Source: Algoriphagus hitonicola
Lineage (GTDB): Bacteria; Bacteroidota; Bacteroidia; Cytophagales; Cyclobacteriaceae
Direction of reading: 5' to 3'
Assembly: GCF_900113375.1 (NCBI RefSeq)
Contig: NZ_FOPC01000012.1
Span: forward strand, 62,001 to 126,000
Length of the DNA stretch: 64,000 nucleotides
Below are positions 51,752 through 60,381 of the stretch, one piece after another (positions within the stretch are counted from its first letter, which is position 1; each line of letters begins with the position of its first letter). The translations under genes were made by a program, and so were the position numbers. Below the pieces are notes generated by a model that ran no database searches, was not told the DNA's origin, and saw only the letters and a list, made by a program, of their open reading frames with translations.

Positions 51752-53388
51752 GGTCGGCTTGCTTTTGGGGTTTGGAAAACTTGAGTTTGGACAATTCGTC
51801 CGTAGTGATCAATCCAGCGAACTGCCAAATAATTGGTGTGTAAGCTGCTAACCTCGAGGTGACGGGCACGAGTCCCACCGACCCATACGGTATGAATTTC
51901 TGCGTCAGCTAAATTCACCAAGTTATCATCCCCTTGAATCATGGCATAGCGAATGGCCGGATCCAAGGGTTTCTCCAAGGTGATTTTTGTCCATTCTAAG
52001 TTAGCTTCCACTTGGAAAACAGATGGTGTTTCAATGATGGAAGGGGAATTTGGTTCAAAAGCCGGCGGCAAAGTAGGTCGGTTATACAATTCCTGCTGCA
52101 GCAGGTTTGCTACATCCTGATTTTTGCCGAAGAGGGACTTTGCAGAGAAAAATGTATTTCCTTGAATGGCCGGAAGTGTACGGGTGTAATTGATCTGATT
52201 GTTGATTTCCCGGGGATTGTCCCAGGCCTTGTCGGCATTGTCTCGGATTTTATAGGGTCCGTTTCCGATGTAGATATGGGTGCCAAAATTATTTATTGAC
52301 CACCAGTCATTGAGTTTGCGATAGCTGGCCAATTCATAATCCATACTCCAATACAATTGAGGAATCAAGTAATCGATCCAGCCATTTTTCATCCATGTCA
52401 GCGGGTCTGCATAAAGGTCGTCATAATTGGTCTGTCCAGCGCGAGTCGGAGAGCCTTTGGGGTCTTTGTCCTGATTGCGCCAAACTCCAAATGGGGAGAT
52501 GCCAAACTGCACCCATGGTTTAGATTTTTTGATAGTTTGGTGAACGGCCTGAATTAGCAGATTGACGTTTTCGCGTCGCCAATCATCAATGGTTTGTCCG
52601 GGTTTTTTGTATTGATTAAAGGTCTTTTGATCTGGAAAAATCTGGTTACCGATTTTGTAGGGATAAAAGTAATCATCAAAGTGCACGGCATCCAAATCGT
52701 AGTTATTGACGAGTTCGTCGATCACCGCAATAAATTTTTCTCTCACCTCTGGCAAACCGGGATTGTAATAATATTTTGGTCCGTATTTTAGCATCCAGTC
52801 TCGGTGGAGGTTAAAATCGTGATCCTGACTGAGCAGACTGGTTTTGTCATCAAAGGTCGCACGGTAGGGATTGAGCCAAGCATGGAACTCTAAGCCGCGT
52901 TCATGAGCCTGATTGATCATCCATGTGAGGGGATTTTCTATGGTATTGGGTGCTGTTCCTTCCTTTCCGGTCAAATACCGGGACCAAGGTGCATGTCGGC
53001 TGGGGTAAAAGGCATCTCCTGCAGTTCGCACTTGCACGATGACTGCGTTGAAATTCATTTTTTTATAATGATCCAAAAGGGTGACAAAATCCCTTTTTTG
53101 CTTTTCCCAACTATCTGTTCCGGCTTCCGGCCAGTCGATATTGACAACTGTCGCAATCCAGACTCCCCTAAACTCACGGGGCATTTCGGGGAGTTCGAAA
53201 GAAAGCGGTTGTAGGTTTATGGGAGTTTTGGGAAGGGGTTTCTCGGGGAATTGTCGGTCGGTTCTCTTCGGTATTTCTTTTCCGATTGAGGGAGTTTCTT
53301 TTGAGCCGGAAAGATCCTTTTGGGATTTACAGGCAAAAAAAACCGATAAGACGAGTATCCACTTTAAAAGACCACGAAACTGCTTCAT
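51748..53388 (-). CDS. GHL10-type glycosyl hydrolase lipoprotein (DUF187 family)
   Basis: Started at the ATG of MKQFRGLLKWILVLSVFFAC (lipoprotein, Cys20), the protein has 546 residues. The family 10-like hydrolase domain starts with MPREFRGVWIATVVNIDWPE and contains FNAVIVQVRTAGDAFYPSRH, LEFHAWLNPYRA, AVHFDDYFYPY with paired Asp residues, and FGISPFGVWRNQ; a fibronectin-like C-terminal part follows. Relatives cleave glycans, and some act on denuded peptidoglycan. Lying between a peptidoglycan amidase gene (4-base gap) and the GNAT/AmpG-like genes, action on cell-wall glycan strands at the outer membrane is likely. Confidence 0.9.
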   Translation of the reverse strand: MKQFRGLLKWILVLSVFFACKSQKDLSGSKETPSIGKEIPKRTDRQFPEKPLPKTPINLQPLSFELPEMPREFRGVWIATVVNIDWPEAGTDSWEKQKRDFVTLLDHYKKMNFNAVIVQVRTAGDAFYPSRHAPWSRYLTGKEGTAPNTIENPLTWMINQAHERGLEFHAWLNPYRATFDDKTSLLSQDHDFNLHRDWMLKYGPKYYYNPGLPEVREKFIAVIDELVNNYDLDAVHFDDYFYPYKIGNQIFPDQKTFNQYKKPGQTIDDWRRENVNLLIQAVHQTIKKSKPWVQFGISPFGVWRNQDKDPKGSPTRAGQTNYDDLYADPLTWMKNGWIDYLIPQLYWSMDYELASYRKLNDWWSINNFGTHIYIGNGPYKIRDNADKAWDNPREINNQINYTRTLPAIQGNTFFSAKSLFGKNQDVANLLQQELYNRPTLPPAFEPNSPSIIETPSVFQVEANLEWTKITLEKPLDPAIRYAMIQGDDNLVNLADAEIHTVWVGGTRARHLEVSSLHTNYLAVRWIDHYGRIVQTQVFQTPKASRP

Positions 53389-53392
53389 CGAA

Positions 53393-54088
53393 TTACTGTT
53401 GAGGGATAGGCTGAAGATTAAGGTCAGAAAGGTTTTTTCGCAGCTTCTCCATAAAAACATCTCCAGGATCGGTTTTGGTGGTTCGGTAGTCTGGATCGGC
53501 TTCTTTCCACAGGTCGGTTTCTTGGAATAATTGGTATTCATGATGTCCGATCACATAGTTGATATCTGGATATTTTCTCTGCAAATAGCGGATGAGTTCT
53601 TCATTTGCCTTGAGCTGAGCATTAGTCAAAGGCGCCTCTGGCCCGCCTACATTTTCAACTCCGATCGCACAATAATTCAATCCAATTGTATGCCTCGCAA
53701 ATGCCGTATCCGGCAAAAGTCTAAATATCGTTCCGTCCCGATCGATCAAAAACTGGCTGGAAACATTTAAGTTACTTGCTCCGGACAAGTCTTCCCTCCC
53801 GCCTAAAGTCGGCTCGTCAAATACATCGAAAGTCACCTCGACATTGTCAATAGCAGTCCAATGAACCACGACCATTTGAGGATCAATAGTGGCAGATTCC
53901 TTTTCTAGCCCATGACGGTCTTTCAGGTATTGGAGGGAAAGCTGCTCGCGCTCCTCATTCCATGTGATGGGTTTATCAATAATCCGGAAAGTCGCTTGAC
54001 TCAATTTGGGGCTGCAGGATAAGAAGCTCATACTGAGCAAAGCTATCAAAAGCAGTGCGAGGGGAGTTCTGAAAAGGATTGGTTTCAT
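53393..54088 (-). CDS. N-acetylmuramoyl-L-alanine amidase lipoprotein (Amidase_2)
   Basis: This 231-residue lipoprotein (lipobox FLSC, Cys25) has the type 2 amidase zinc ligands: His76 in MVVVHWTAID, a second His in YVIGHHEYQ and the Asp in TKTDPGDVF. The block FLIDRDGTIFRLLPDTAFAR and GVENVGGPEAPLT are typical of PGRP/AmiD relatives. It removes stem peptides from muramic acid in the periplasm. It is the first gene of the salvage operon, with the DeoR-type regulator divergent from it. Confidence 0.92.
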   Translation of the reverse strand: MKPILFRTPLALLLIALLSMSFLSCSPKLSQATFRIIDKPITWNEEREQLSLQYLKDRHGLEKESATIDPQMVVVHWTAIDNVEVTFDVFDEPTLGGREDLSGASNLNVSSQFLIDRDGTIFRLLPDTAFARHTIGLNYCAIGVENVGGPEAPLTNAQLKANEELIRYLQRKYPDINYVIGHHEYQLFQETDLWKEADPDYRTTKTDPGDVFMEKLRKNLSDLNLQPIPQQ

Positions 54089-54239
54089 AGCAAGGGTAAT
54101 TCTTCAACGCTCTAAACTACCTAGAAAAATGCAGGATTGGGAATCAATTTTCGCTATTTTTTGCAGGGGAAAGTAGAATCAGTCTAGGTTTTGCATGTTT
54201 TTGCCGTTTTTAGTAGCTTTCAAGCTTAACGATAAACCC
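54089..54239. promoter_or_regulatory. Divergent promoter region of the cell-wall salvage operon
   Basis: This 151-base spacer separates the amidase gene (minus) from the DeoR-type regulator (plus) and should hold both promoters and the regulator's binding site. No clear inverted repeat stands out by eye. Confidence 0.5.
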
Positions 54240-54989
54240 ATGCTCAAAGAAGAACGCCAAAAATACATTCTCGACCAGGTCCATCTTCATCACCGGGTGT
54301 TGCTCAATGATTTGGCGGATTCGCTCAATGTGTCCATCGATACCGTGCGACGGGATGTCAAGGAATTGGCTAAGGAGAAAAAACTCAAGAAAGTCCATGG
54401 TGGAGCGACCTCTTTTGGTTTTATGAATTTTACCAAAGATGATGGGAATATCTATTTGCAGTCCAAGAAAATCCAGATCGCCGAAAAGACAGTTTCCTTG
54501 CTTTCTGAGGGGCAGGTTATTCTGATGAGTGGCGGCACGACCAATATGGAAGTGGCTAAAATGATTCCCAGAAAATTACCTTTGACTGTCTTCACACCCA
54601 GCCTTCATGTGGCGATGCAGCTTTTGGAATTGCCGGAGGTGGAGGTGATTTTTTTAGGAGGAAAGCTGCTACACGAAGCGAAATTTGCCATTGGAGGTAC
54701 CGTGGTTAACGCCTTGAATCAATTGAAGGTAGATCTGTGTATTTTAGGCACGGGCTATCTGGACGCAGAGGCGGGTTTGACGGAGTTTGATTGGGAGGTG
54801 ATTCAGGTGAAGCAAGCTATGATCCGGGCGGCCAAGCGGACCATCATTCTTTCGGTTTCGGACAAGCTCCATTCGGTTCAAAAATATCAAACTTGCGATC
54901 TCACAGCAGTGCACACTTTAGTTACCGAGCTCAAGCCGGAAGATCCGATGTTGGATGCCTTTCGACCGTTTGATTTGCGCTTGGTCTGA
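54240..54989 (+). CDS. DeoR/GlpR family transcriptional regulator
   Basis: I start at the ATG of MLKEERQKYILDQVHLHHRV (249 residues), the standard DeoR start; the in-frame 45-base extension upstream is unconvincing. The N-terminal helix-turn-helix reads LADSLNVSIDTVRRDVKELA-KEKKLKKVHGGA. The sensor domain has MSGGTTNMEVAKMIPRK, VIFLGGKLLHEAKFAIGG and ILGTGYLDAEAGLTEFDWEV. DeoR regulators respond to sugar phosphates. Divergence from the cell-wall salvage operon makes control by a MurNAc- or GlcNAc-phosphate plausible. Confidence 0.9.
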   Translation: MLKEERQKYILDQVHLHHRVLLNDLADSLNVSIDTVRRDVKELAKEKKLKKVHGGATSFGFMNFTKDDGNIYLQSKKIQIAEKTVSLLSEGQVILMSGGTTNMEVAKMIPRKLPLTVFTPSLHVAMQLLELPEVEVIFLGGKLLHEAKFAIGGTVVNALNQLKVDLCILGTGYLDAEAGLTEFDWEVIQVKQAMIRAAKRTIILSVSDKLHSVQKYQTCDLTAVHTLVTELKPEDPMLDAFRPFDLRLV

Positions 54990-55003
54990 TTTTTTACAAA
55001 TAA

Positions 55004-55028
55004 AAAAAGCCGGCTTTTGACCGGCTTT
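55004..55028 (-). terminator. Intrinsic terminator for the phosphatase gene
   Basis: AAAGCCGG (55006-55013) pairs with CCGGCTTT (55021-55028). On the minus strand a run of seven Ts follows, so it mainly ends the 5'-nucleotidase-family gene; the plus-strand DeoR gene may also use the stem. Confidence 0.8.
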
Positions 55029-55080
55029 CGGGGTGAATAAACACTTTTCTCCTTCCATTTTTCAAGAGTGGAAGCATTTA

Positions 55081-56751
55081 CTATCTGAACTCATAATCCA
55101 CACCATACACCTGAGTCAGCAAGGTGGCAGGAGCGTCTAGCGCCACGGCAGATTTGGGAGGGATGGGGGTGACTGGCGAATTAGCAGCCAAGTAATTTTT
55201 CATCGCTTCATGAAGGGTAAATGGCGTATTTTCGGTTTCTTTCACGCCTTTGAATCGGCAAAGCATATCATCGGGATCACCATCTCGCTCGCAAGCACAA
55301 ATACTATACACCCGATCCATTTCGAGTGGATTTCCGTGAACGGATACTTTTTGAACTCGCTTACCTTCTTCACCAAAAGCCAAAAATTCAACTTCCATTC
55401 CTTTGAATTTAATGACCCAACCGCCAAATCTTTGGGAAGCTTCTTTGGCAAAGACATTGTTGAGCTCTTTTTCCAGCCAAGCTGCAATTTGAGTTCCGGT
55501 GACTTTTCCAGTTCGGATCTGAGAATCTACCGGCAGCATGTCAAAAATAAATCCATTGGTAATGGGGATATTTCCTGTCGCGTCTGGAGTGGTTTGTGGT
55601 GGACAAAACCGAAATCCATTCGAAAGAATAATATCCACCTCGGGGACTTGCCAGCTGATGGCATCAAGAATCATGGTATCGATGGGGTTTTCGATCACAA
55701 AATATCGGTAAAGTGGTATGGTACTGTATCCAGCAATTTTTAGGATATCCTCCTGAAAAGGCCCCTCGTTTTCGGCGATGATTTTTTCAACCGCTGGATT
55801 TGGTTTGATTTGATCGGAATTTACTTCGAGCAACTCATACATATCAGAGACTACTTTTCCATCCTCTATTTTCAATTCCAATTTTCCCACAAAAGAGCCA
55901 AAAGCCCCGGGCTCGACGACTTTGGAGTACTTAGCCTGGATTGGTTTTCTTACGCGCTCATGAGTATCTCCGCCGAGAATGTAATCCACGCCTTCGCATT
56001 CGGGCAAATTGGCCAAATTGATCTGCTGGGAGAGTCCCAAGTGGGCAATAATGGCCACGAAAGCACATTTTTCCTGATTCCGAAGTACATCGACGTAGTG
56101 AGCCAGATTTTCTTCCGGTTTGGTGTAAATAATTCCTTTGCTGTAATCTGGTGATTGGCGTAATGGAACCAAATGATCGGTATATCCCAAAAATCCGATT
56201 TTCACACGGTTCACTGTCCAGATGTGATAGGGATTAAAAATAAGTTCTCCTTTTTTTCCTTCACCCAAATCGTGATACATGTTGGCGCAGATTTTAGGTG
56301 CATGAAGGGAACCCAAAAGATGCTGCATGGCAGGTTTTTGATAGACCACTTCCCAGTTTCCAGGCAAATAGAGATCGTAGCCCATTTCATTGAGAATGGG
56401 AATCATTGCTTCTCCTGTAGTACGCACGGATAATTCGGATCCCTGAAACATGTCTCCGGTATCCATCACAAAACTGTATTCAGATTTTTCCCGCTCTCGG
56501 TCCAAAAAAGTTTTTAGCTGAGCGTATCCACCAGTTTTTCGATAGACCGCTTGACCATTTTCCCAGAACAATTCATCATGGGGATGAATCTGACAGTGAA
56601 CATCAGTAGTCTGAAGGATGGATAGTGTAAAAGACTTTGGGGCAATCTTATTGGCTTCGGCTTTGGCAACTGTGGGAGCAAGGCTAAGCAGGCCGGAACC
56701 TGCACCGATTGCTCCGAGCTGAGCCATAAACTTTCTTCTGGAGGACTTCAT
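55081..56751 (-). CDS. 5'-nucleotidase-family metallophosphatase, Tat-exported
   Basis: The 556-residue protein starts with SSRRKFMAQLGAIGAGSGLL, a twin-arginine signal. The metallophosphatase domain has ILQTTDVHCQIH (Asp50, His52), VMDTGDMFQGSE (Asp100), GNWEVVY (131-137), and VAIIAHLGLSQQ with YILGGDTHERVRKP. A C-terminal 5'-nucleotidase domain follows from about residue 350 (ILSNGFRFCPP, GKVTGTQIAAWLEKELNNVF). The usual GNHE is GNWE here, with Trp133 replacing the catalytic His; SoxB enzymes have GHWE. Activity on nucleotides is thus uncertain, and a SoxB-related sulfur role is the alternative, although no other sox gene is present. Confidence 0.87.
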   Translation of the reverse strand: MKSSRRKFMAQLGAIGAGSGLLSLAPTVAKAEANKIAPKSFTLSILQTTDVHCQIHPHDELFWENGQAVYRKTGGYAQLKTFLDREREKSEYSFVMDTGDMFQGSELSVRTTGEAMIPILNEMGYDLYLPGNWEVVYQKPAMQHLLGSLHAPKICANMYHDLGEGKKGELIFNPYHIWTVNRVKIGFLGYTDHLVPLRQSPDYSKGIIYTKPEENLAHYVDVLRNQEKCAFVAIIAHLGLSQQINLANLPECEGVDYILGGDTHERVRKPIQAKYSKVVEPGAFGSFVGKLELKIEDGKVVSDMYELLEVNSDQIKPNPAVEKIIAENEGPFQEDILKIAGYSTIPLYRYFVIENPIDTMILDAISWQVPEVDIILSNGFRFCPPQTTPDATGNIPITNGFIFDMLPVDSQIRTGKVTGTQIAAWLEKELNNVFAKEASQRFGGWVIKFKGMEVEFLAFGEEGKRVQKVSVHGNPLEMDRVYSICACERDGDPDDMLCRFKGVKETENTPFTLHEAMKNYLAANSPVTPIPPKSAVALDAPATLLTQVYGVDYEFR

Positions 56752-56896
56752 TGATTACTAGGAATGGTTATTTGGGCAATTATAAATATCTTAGTCGAAA
56801 ATTGGGTCAATACGTTTTTTGCCAAATTCGCACCTAAAAGTAGAAATCTCTAGTCAGTCAATTTGGTGACATTGGTTACAAAAGGCGATTAAATAC

Positions 56897-56931
56897 AAAA
56901 GACCTGAATCTTGTTAGGATGCAGGTCTTTT
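56897..56931. terminator. Bidirectional-looking terminator between cytochrome and phosphatase genes
   Basis: AAAAGACCTG (56897-56906) pairs with CAGGTCTTTT (56922-56931), loop of 15 bases. It lies after the stop of the cytochrome gene (minus) and upstream of the phosphatase gene. Confidence 0.78.
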
Positions 56932-56953
56932 AATTTTTTAAAGAAAATGTTCT

Positions 56954-57940
56954 TTATTCCGAACCTGAGGTGAATTTAGTCACCGGGTTTGTAATCGGTT
57001 TCACTGTTTTAAGATATGCATAAATGGCCTTGAGGTCTTCTTCTTTCATTCCGGCATACATGGTCCATGGCATGATGGAGTTGAATTCGCCGGGATTAAC
57101 CGAGGCAGGGATATATCGGTCTTCAGCATATTGTTTGAAACGCTCTACGAAAGCCTGCTCATTCCAATTCCCGATTCCGGTTTCAGCATCCGGAGTAATG
57201 TTGGATGAAGTGACAATGGATCCATCTGGGAAGGGGAAATTTCGGCCACCACCAAATGACAGATCTTCCATGATCATTCCTTGAGGATCAGCCTGAGTAT
57301 GGCATTCTATACATCCCGAGGAATTGGTTAGGTATTTACCATATGCTACTTGATCGCTGGGGTCTGGTTTTTTGGTTGGTTCTGGATCGTTTGGAATGGT
57401 TTTCAATATTAGGCTAACTGGAAAGTCCGCTTTCGATTCCGGAATTTCGCTTTCTATTGCCGGTAAGGAGCGGAGATATGCGATGATATCATAAATGTCC
57501 TCCGGGTCCATTTTTCCATAATACAAATAAGGCATGACAGGAAACATCGCTCGATCATCATTGGTCACACCGGTGGTAATCAGTCGGTAGAGTTCTCCAT
57601 CAGTGTAGTCAGAGATCCCATGCGGTGTGATATTTTTGGCATAAAAAACACCGGGGAAGCCCATAGTCTGATCGAATCGATCACCACCCTGTCCGATCGT
57701 TCCTGGAGTAGGTGGACCAGAAAATTTGGAAAAATCTCTTACCGAATGACAATCCATACATGCTGTGACATGATTGGCCAAGTAGTCACCTCGTTCGATT
57801 CGCTCCGAACTGTAATCAATACTTACTTCAGGCGCTGGTGAGACATTGGGGAATGCCATATTGATATAAGCAAATCCCACCAAGCATAGAATTAGGACAA
57901 TGCCAATAATCCATCCAAAGATTTTAAATACTTTTTTCAT
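56954..57940 (-). CDS. Membrane-anchored diheme cytochrome c
   Basis: I start at the ATG of MKKVFKIFGWIIGIVLILCL (328 residues); the frame is open 32 codons upstream, but that would cover the palindrome at 57988. An N-terminal membrane anchor is followed by two c-type heme domains with CMDCH near residue 65 and CIECH near residue 210, each with later Met-containing axial-ligand candidates (MPYLYYGKMDP, MPWTMYAGMKEE). The layout resembles alcohol/aldehyde-dehydrogenase cytochrome subunits, but no dehydrogenase gene is adjacent. It carries electrons in the periplasm. It has its own promoter region. Confidence 0.9.
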   Translation of the reverse strand: MKKVFKIFGWIIGIVLILCLVGFAYINMAFPNVSPAPEVSIDYSSERIERGDYLANHVTACMDCHSVRDFSKFSGPPTPGTIGQGGDRFDQTMGFPGVFYAKNITPHGISDYTDGELYRLITTGVTNDDRAMFPVMPYLYYGKMDPEDIYDIIAYLRSLPAIESEIPESKADFPVSLILKTIPNDPEPTKKPDPSDQVAYGKYLTNSSGCIECHTQADPQGMIMEDLSFGGGRNFPFPDGSIVTSSNITPDAETGIGNWNEQAFVERFKQYAEDRYIPASVNPGEFNSIMPWTMYAGMKEEDLKAIYAYLKTVKPITNPVTKFTSGSE

Positions 57941-58266
57941 AGTGCGTATAAGGTTGGGAATCAGAAATGTAGCGATTATTCTTAAAAAATGTATTTTAAA
58001 TACATTAAAAATCTGTTCAGATTTGATAAATAACAAAGAGTATCTAGGTTAATACTTTTTAGTCATTAATTTTATTTGGATATTTTTAAGTTTTAGAGAT
58101 AAATCTTTGCTAGGGGAAGGAATTCACTCTAATTTTCCGGAAGTTTAACTTAGATTGAGATTTAAGCTCTTATTATGAAATCGAGCACAACACAAGCGAC
58201 ACACAGGGGGATGATTGTAAAATGTGCGAGATTCCATCTGACCTCTAAAAAACAAATTATAAACAG
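57941..58266. other. Divergent spacer between cytochrome c and M20 genes
   Basis: This 326-base AT-rich spacer must hold both promoters. Its only clear feature is the 19-base palindrome at 57988-58006. I saw no small gene, repeat or RNA in the remainder. Confidence 0.6.
57988..58006. promoter_or_regulatory. Palindromic operator candidate (NsrR-like)
   Basis: AATGTATTTTAAATACATT is a perfect inverted repeat with 9-base arms around one central T, 47 bases upstream of the cytochrome c start. The ATGYATTT-N-AAATRCAT pattern resembles the published sites of the Rrf2-family nitric-oxide sensor NsrR. No rrf2 gene is in the window. Confidence 0.5.
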
Positions 58267-59688
58267 ATGAAAAAAGTCAGCCTTACCTTTACCTTCTTGT
58301 TTTCCTTTTTCGGCCTGATGGCCCAAGAAGAAGTGATCCAAAAACTTGAATCTTCAAAGGATTTCTATGCCAATATCGCGCAGCAGATTTGGTCCAATCC
58401 TGAATTGGGCTATTTGGAAACCGAAAGTTCCGCTTTGCTTCAAAAAACACTGGCGGATGCGGGATTTACAGTCAAGACCGGAGTAGCTGAAATTCCAACA
58501 GCTTTTGTGGCTGAATTTGGGTCTGGAATGCCAGTAATTGGCATCATGGCTGAGTTTGATGCCCTGCCTGGTGTTTCTCAGGATGCAGTGCCTTTTCCAA
58601 AACCACTAGTCGAAGGGGGGGCGGGTCATGCTTGTGGGCACCATTTATTTGGTACTGCTTCTGTCGCTGCTGGAATTGCAGTTAAGGAATGGATGGAAAC
58701 GAACGGAATCGAAGGAACAATCCGTGTTTTTGGGACACCTGCGGAAGAAGGTGGCGGAGGAAAAGTATATATGGCTCGTGCGGGATTGGTAGATGATGTA
58801 GACGCCATGTTGCATTGGCACCCGAGTAGCAGAAATAATGCTGGGGCCAACAGTTCGCTGGCCAATATTTCTACCAAATTCCGGTTTTATGGGGTAGCTT
58901 CTCATGCCGCCGCAGCTCCGGAGCGAGGTAAATCTGCCTTGGATGGAGTGGAAGCAATGAACTTTATGGTCAACCTGATGCGGGAGCATGTGCCTCAAGA
59001 GACGAGAATGCATTATGTCATTACTCGGGGTGGAGAAGCACCCAATGTGGTCCCTGCCTTTGCAGAATCGTATCATTATGTGCGTCATCCTGATGCAGAA
59101 GTAGTAAAAGAAATTTTTCAAAAAATGGTGGCAGCAGCAGAAGGGGCAGCTCAGGGCACCCAAACCCGAATGGAATTCGAAATCATCAATGGAGTTTATA
59201 ATCTGATGCCCAACGAGACACTGGCTCGAGTGATGCACAAAAATCTGGAAACGGTTGGAGGAGTAAAATATGATCCCGAGGAGCTGAAGTTTGCGGAGGA
59301 AATGATCGAGGGATTTGAGGGAATAGATGTCAGTCCAGCCGATGCTGAAAAAATCGATCCCTTTATGGTTCGGGAAAAAGGAACCGGCGGATCGACCGAT
59401 GTGGGAGATATCAGCTGGCTGGTGCCAACAGCTGGTTTAGGTACGGCTACTTGGGTTCCGGGTACCTCAGCTCATACCTGGCAAGCAGTAGCAGCAGGGG
59501 GGACAAGTATTGGGATTAAAGGAATGATGGTTGCCGCGAAAACCTTGGCATTGACCGCTATGGATGTGTTCAAAAATCCAGAAATCGCAGACAAGGCAAA
59601 AGAAGAATTGACCAAAAGACAAGGTGAAGGGTTTGATTACGAAGCGCTTGTGGGAGATCGAAAAGCTCCGCTTGATTACAGGAAATAG
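58267..59688 (+). CDS. Exported M20-family amidohydrolase (AbgB-like)
   Basis: This 473-residue protein has a signal peptide (MKKVSLTFTFLFSFFGLMAQ). The M20 metal-binding motif is GGAGHACGHHLFGTAS with GTPAEEGGGGKVYMARAG and the later MLHWHPSS; the lid-domain start FRFYGVASHAAAAPERGKSA and the C-terminal Gly-rich GSTDVGDISWLVPTAGLG plus STAHTWQ-type segment (TSAHTWQAVAAGG) complete the fold. The closest known function is aminobenzoyl-glutamate or related N-acyl amino-acid hydrolysis, here in the periplasm. Divergent from the cytochrome gene, monocistronic. Confidence 0.9.
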   Translation: MKKVSLTFTFLFSFFGLMAQEEVIQKLESSKDFYANIAQQIWSNPELGYLETESSALLQKTLADAGFTVKTGVAEIPTAFVAEFGSGMPVIGIMAEFDALPGVSQDAVPFPKPLVEGGAGHACGHHLFGTASVAAGIAVKEWMETNGIEGTIRVFGTPAEEGGGGKVYMARAGLVDDVDAMLHWHPSSRNNAGANSSLANISTKFRFYGVASHAAAAPERGKSALDGVEAMNFMVNLMREHVPQETRMHYVITRGGEAPNVVPAFAESYHYVRHPDAEVVKEIFQKMVAAAEGAAQGTQTRMEFEIINGVYNLMPNETLARVMHKNLETVGGVKYDPEELKFAEEMIEGFEGIDVSPADAEKIDPFMVREKGTGGSTDVGDISWLVPTAGLGTATWVPGTSAHTWQAVAAGGTSIGIKGMMVAAKTLALTAMDVFKNPEIADKAKEELTKRQGEGFDYEALVGDRKAPLDYRK

Positions 59689-59830
59689 AGTTGAGCTGAA
59701 AAGCCTCGATGTAAAAAATCCGAACTGAGTATAAATTCAAACCTTTAACATTTCAATTTCGCCATTGGTGGACTGGCTAGGGAAAAAATTCCAGAATTTA
59801 ATAACTTGATCTGAAATTAACTCAAACCCG

Positions 59831-60364
59831 ATGAACCGTAGAAAATCCCTCAAAATATTAGGTGCCTCAGGAGTAGGAATTGCTGGGCTGGTTTTCGCAG
59901 ATTGGAAATGGCAACTCGTGGATCAGTTGACTCATGAAGGTTTTTTTACTTTTAAGGAGGAAAAGCTGATATCTGCCATTGCTGACACGCTGATTCCAGA
60001 AGGGATTCCTGCCAAAAGTCCCTTACCCGATCCCAAGCCGATAGGCGCATTGTCCACCGGGACAGATAATTATCTCATTAGGTTGTTTGAGCATTGTTAT
60101 GAAGAAGAAGATCAGCAGCTGATCAAAAGTCAATTGGCTGCTTTGGCAAAAACAGACTTTCTGGACAGGGATCAGACAGGCAGGGAAGAGATTCTATTAG
60201 CCATGGCGAATTCCGAGGTCGAAGAGGAAAAGCAGTTTTTTGCTTTGATCAAATCTCAAACCATCAATGGGTTTACCACGGTTAAGGAAGTCATGGCAGA
60301 TTATCATGGGTACCAGGTTGCGCCGGGATTTTTTAGAGGTTGTGTAGAGCATTCTGAGGCCTAA
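59831..60364 (+). CDS. Gluconate 2-dehydrogenase subunit 3 family protein, orphan
   Basis: The 177-residue protein begins NRRKSLKILGASGVGIAGLV, a Tat-type signal, and then has the subunit 3 core (FFTFKEEKLISAIADTLIPE, FDHCYEE-type segment EHCYEEEDQQLIK, LLAMANSEVEEEKQFFALIK, TVKEVMADYHGYQVAPGFFR). Such subunits chaperone or anchor a GMC-type flavin dehydrogenase, exporting it through Tat. The large subunit normally follows directly; here a TMEM220 gene follows instead, so the catalytic partner must be encoded elsewhere. Confidence 0.85.
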   Translation: MNRRKSLKILGASGVGIAGLVFADWKWQLVDQLTHEGFFTFKEEKLISAIADTLIPEGIPAKSPLPDPKPIGALSTGTDNYLIRLFEHCYEEEDQQLIKSQLAALAKTDFLDRDQTGREEILLAMANSEVEEEKQFFALIKSQTINGFTTVKEVMADYHGYQVAPGFFRGCVEHSEA

Positions 60365-60381
60365 TTTCAAAAAACCTAACT

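Noticed and set aside
55081..57940. A sox sulfur-oxidation cluster
   Set aside because: Only a distant SoxB resemblance (GNWE) and an unrelated-looking diheme cytochrome are present; SoxA, X, Y, Z and C are missing.
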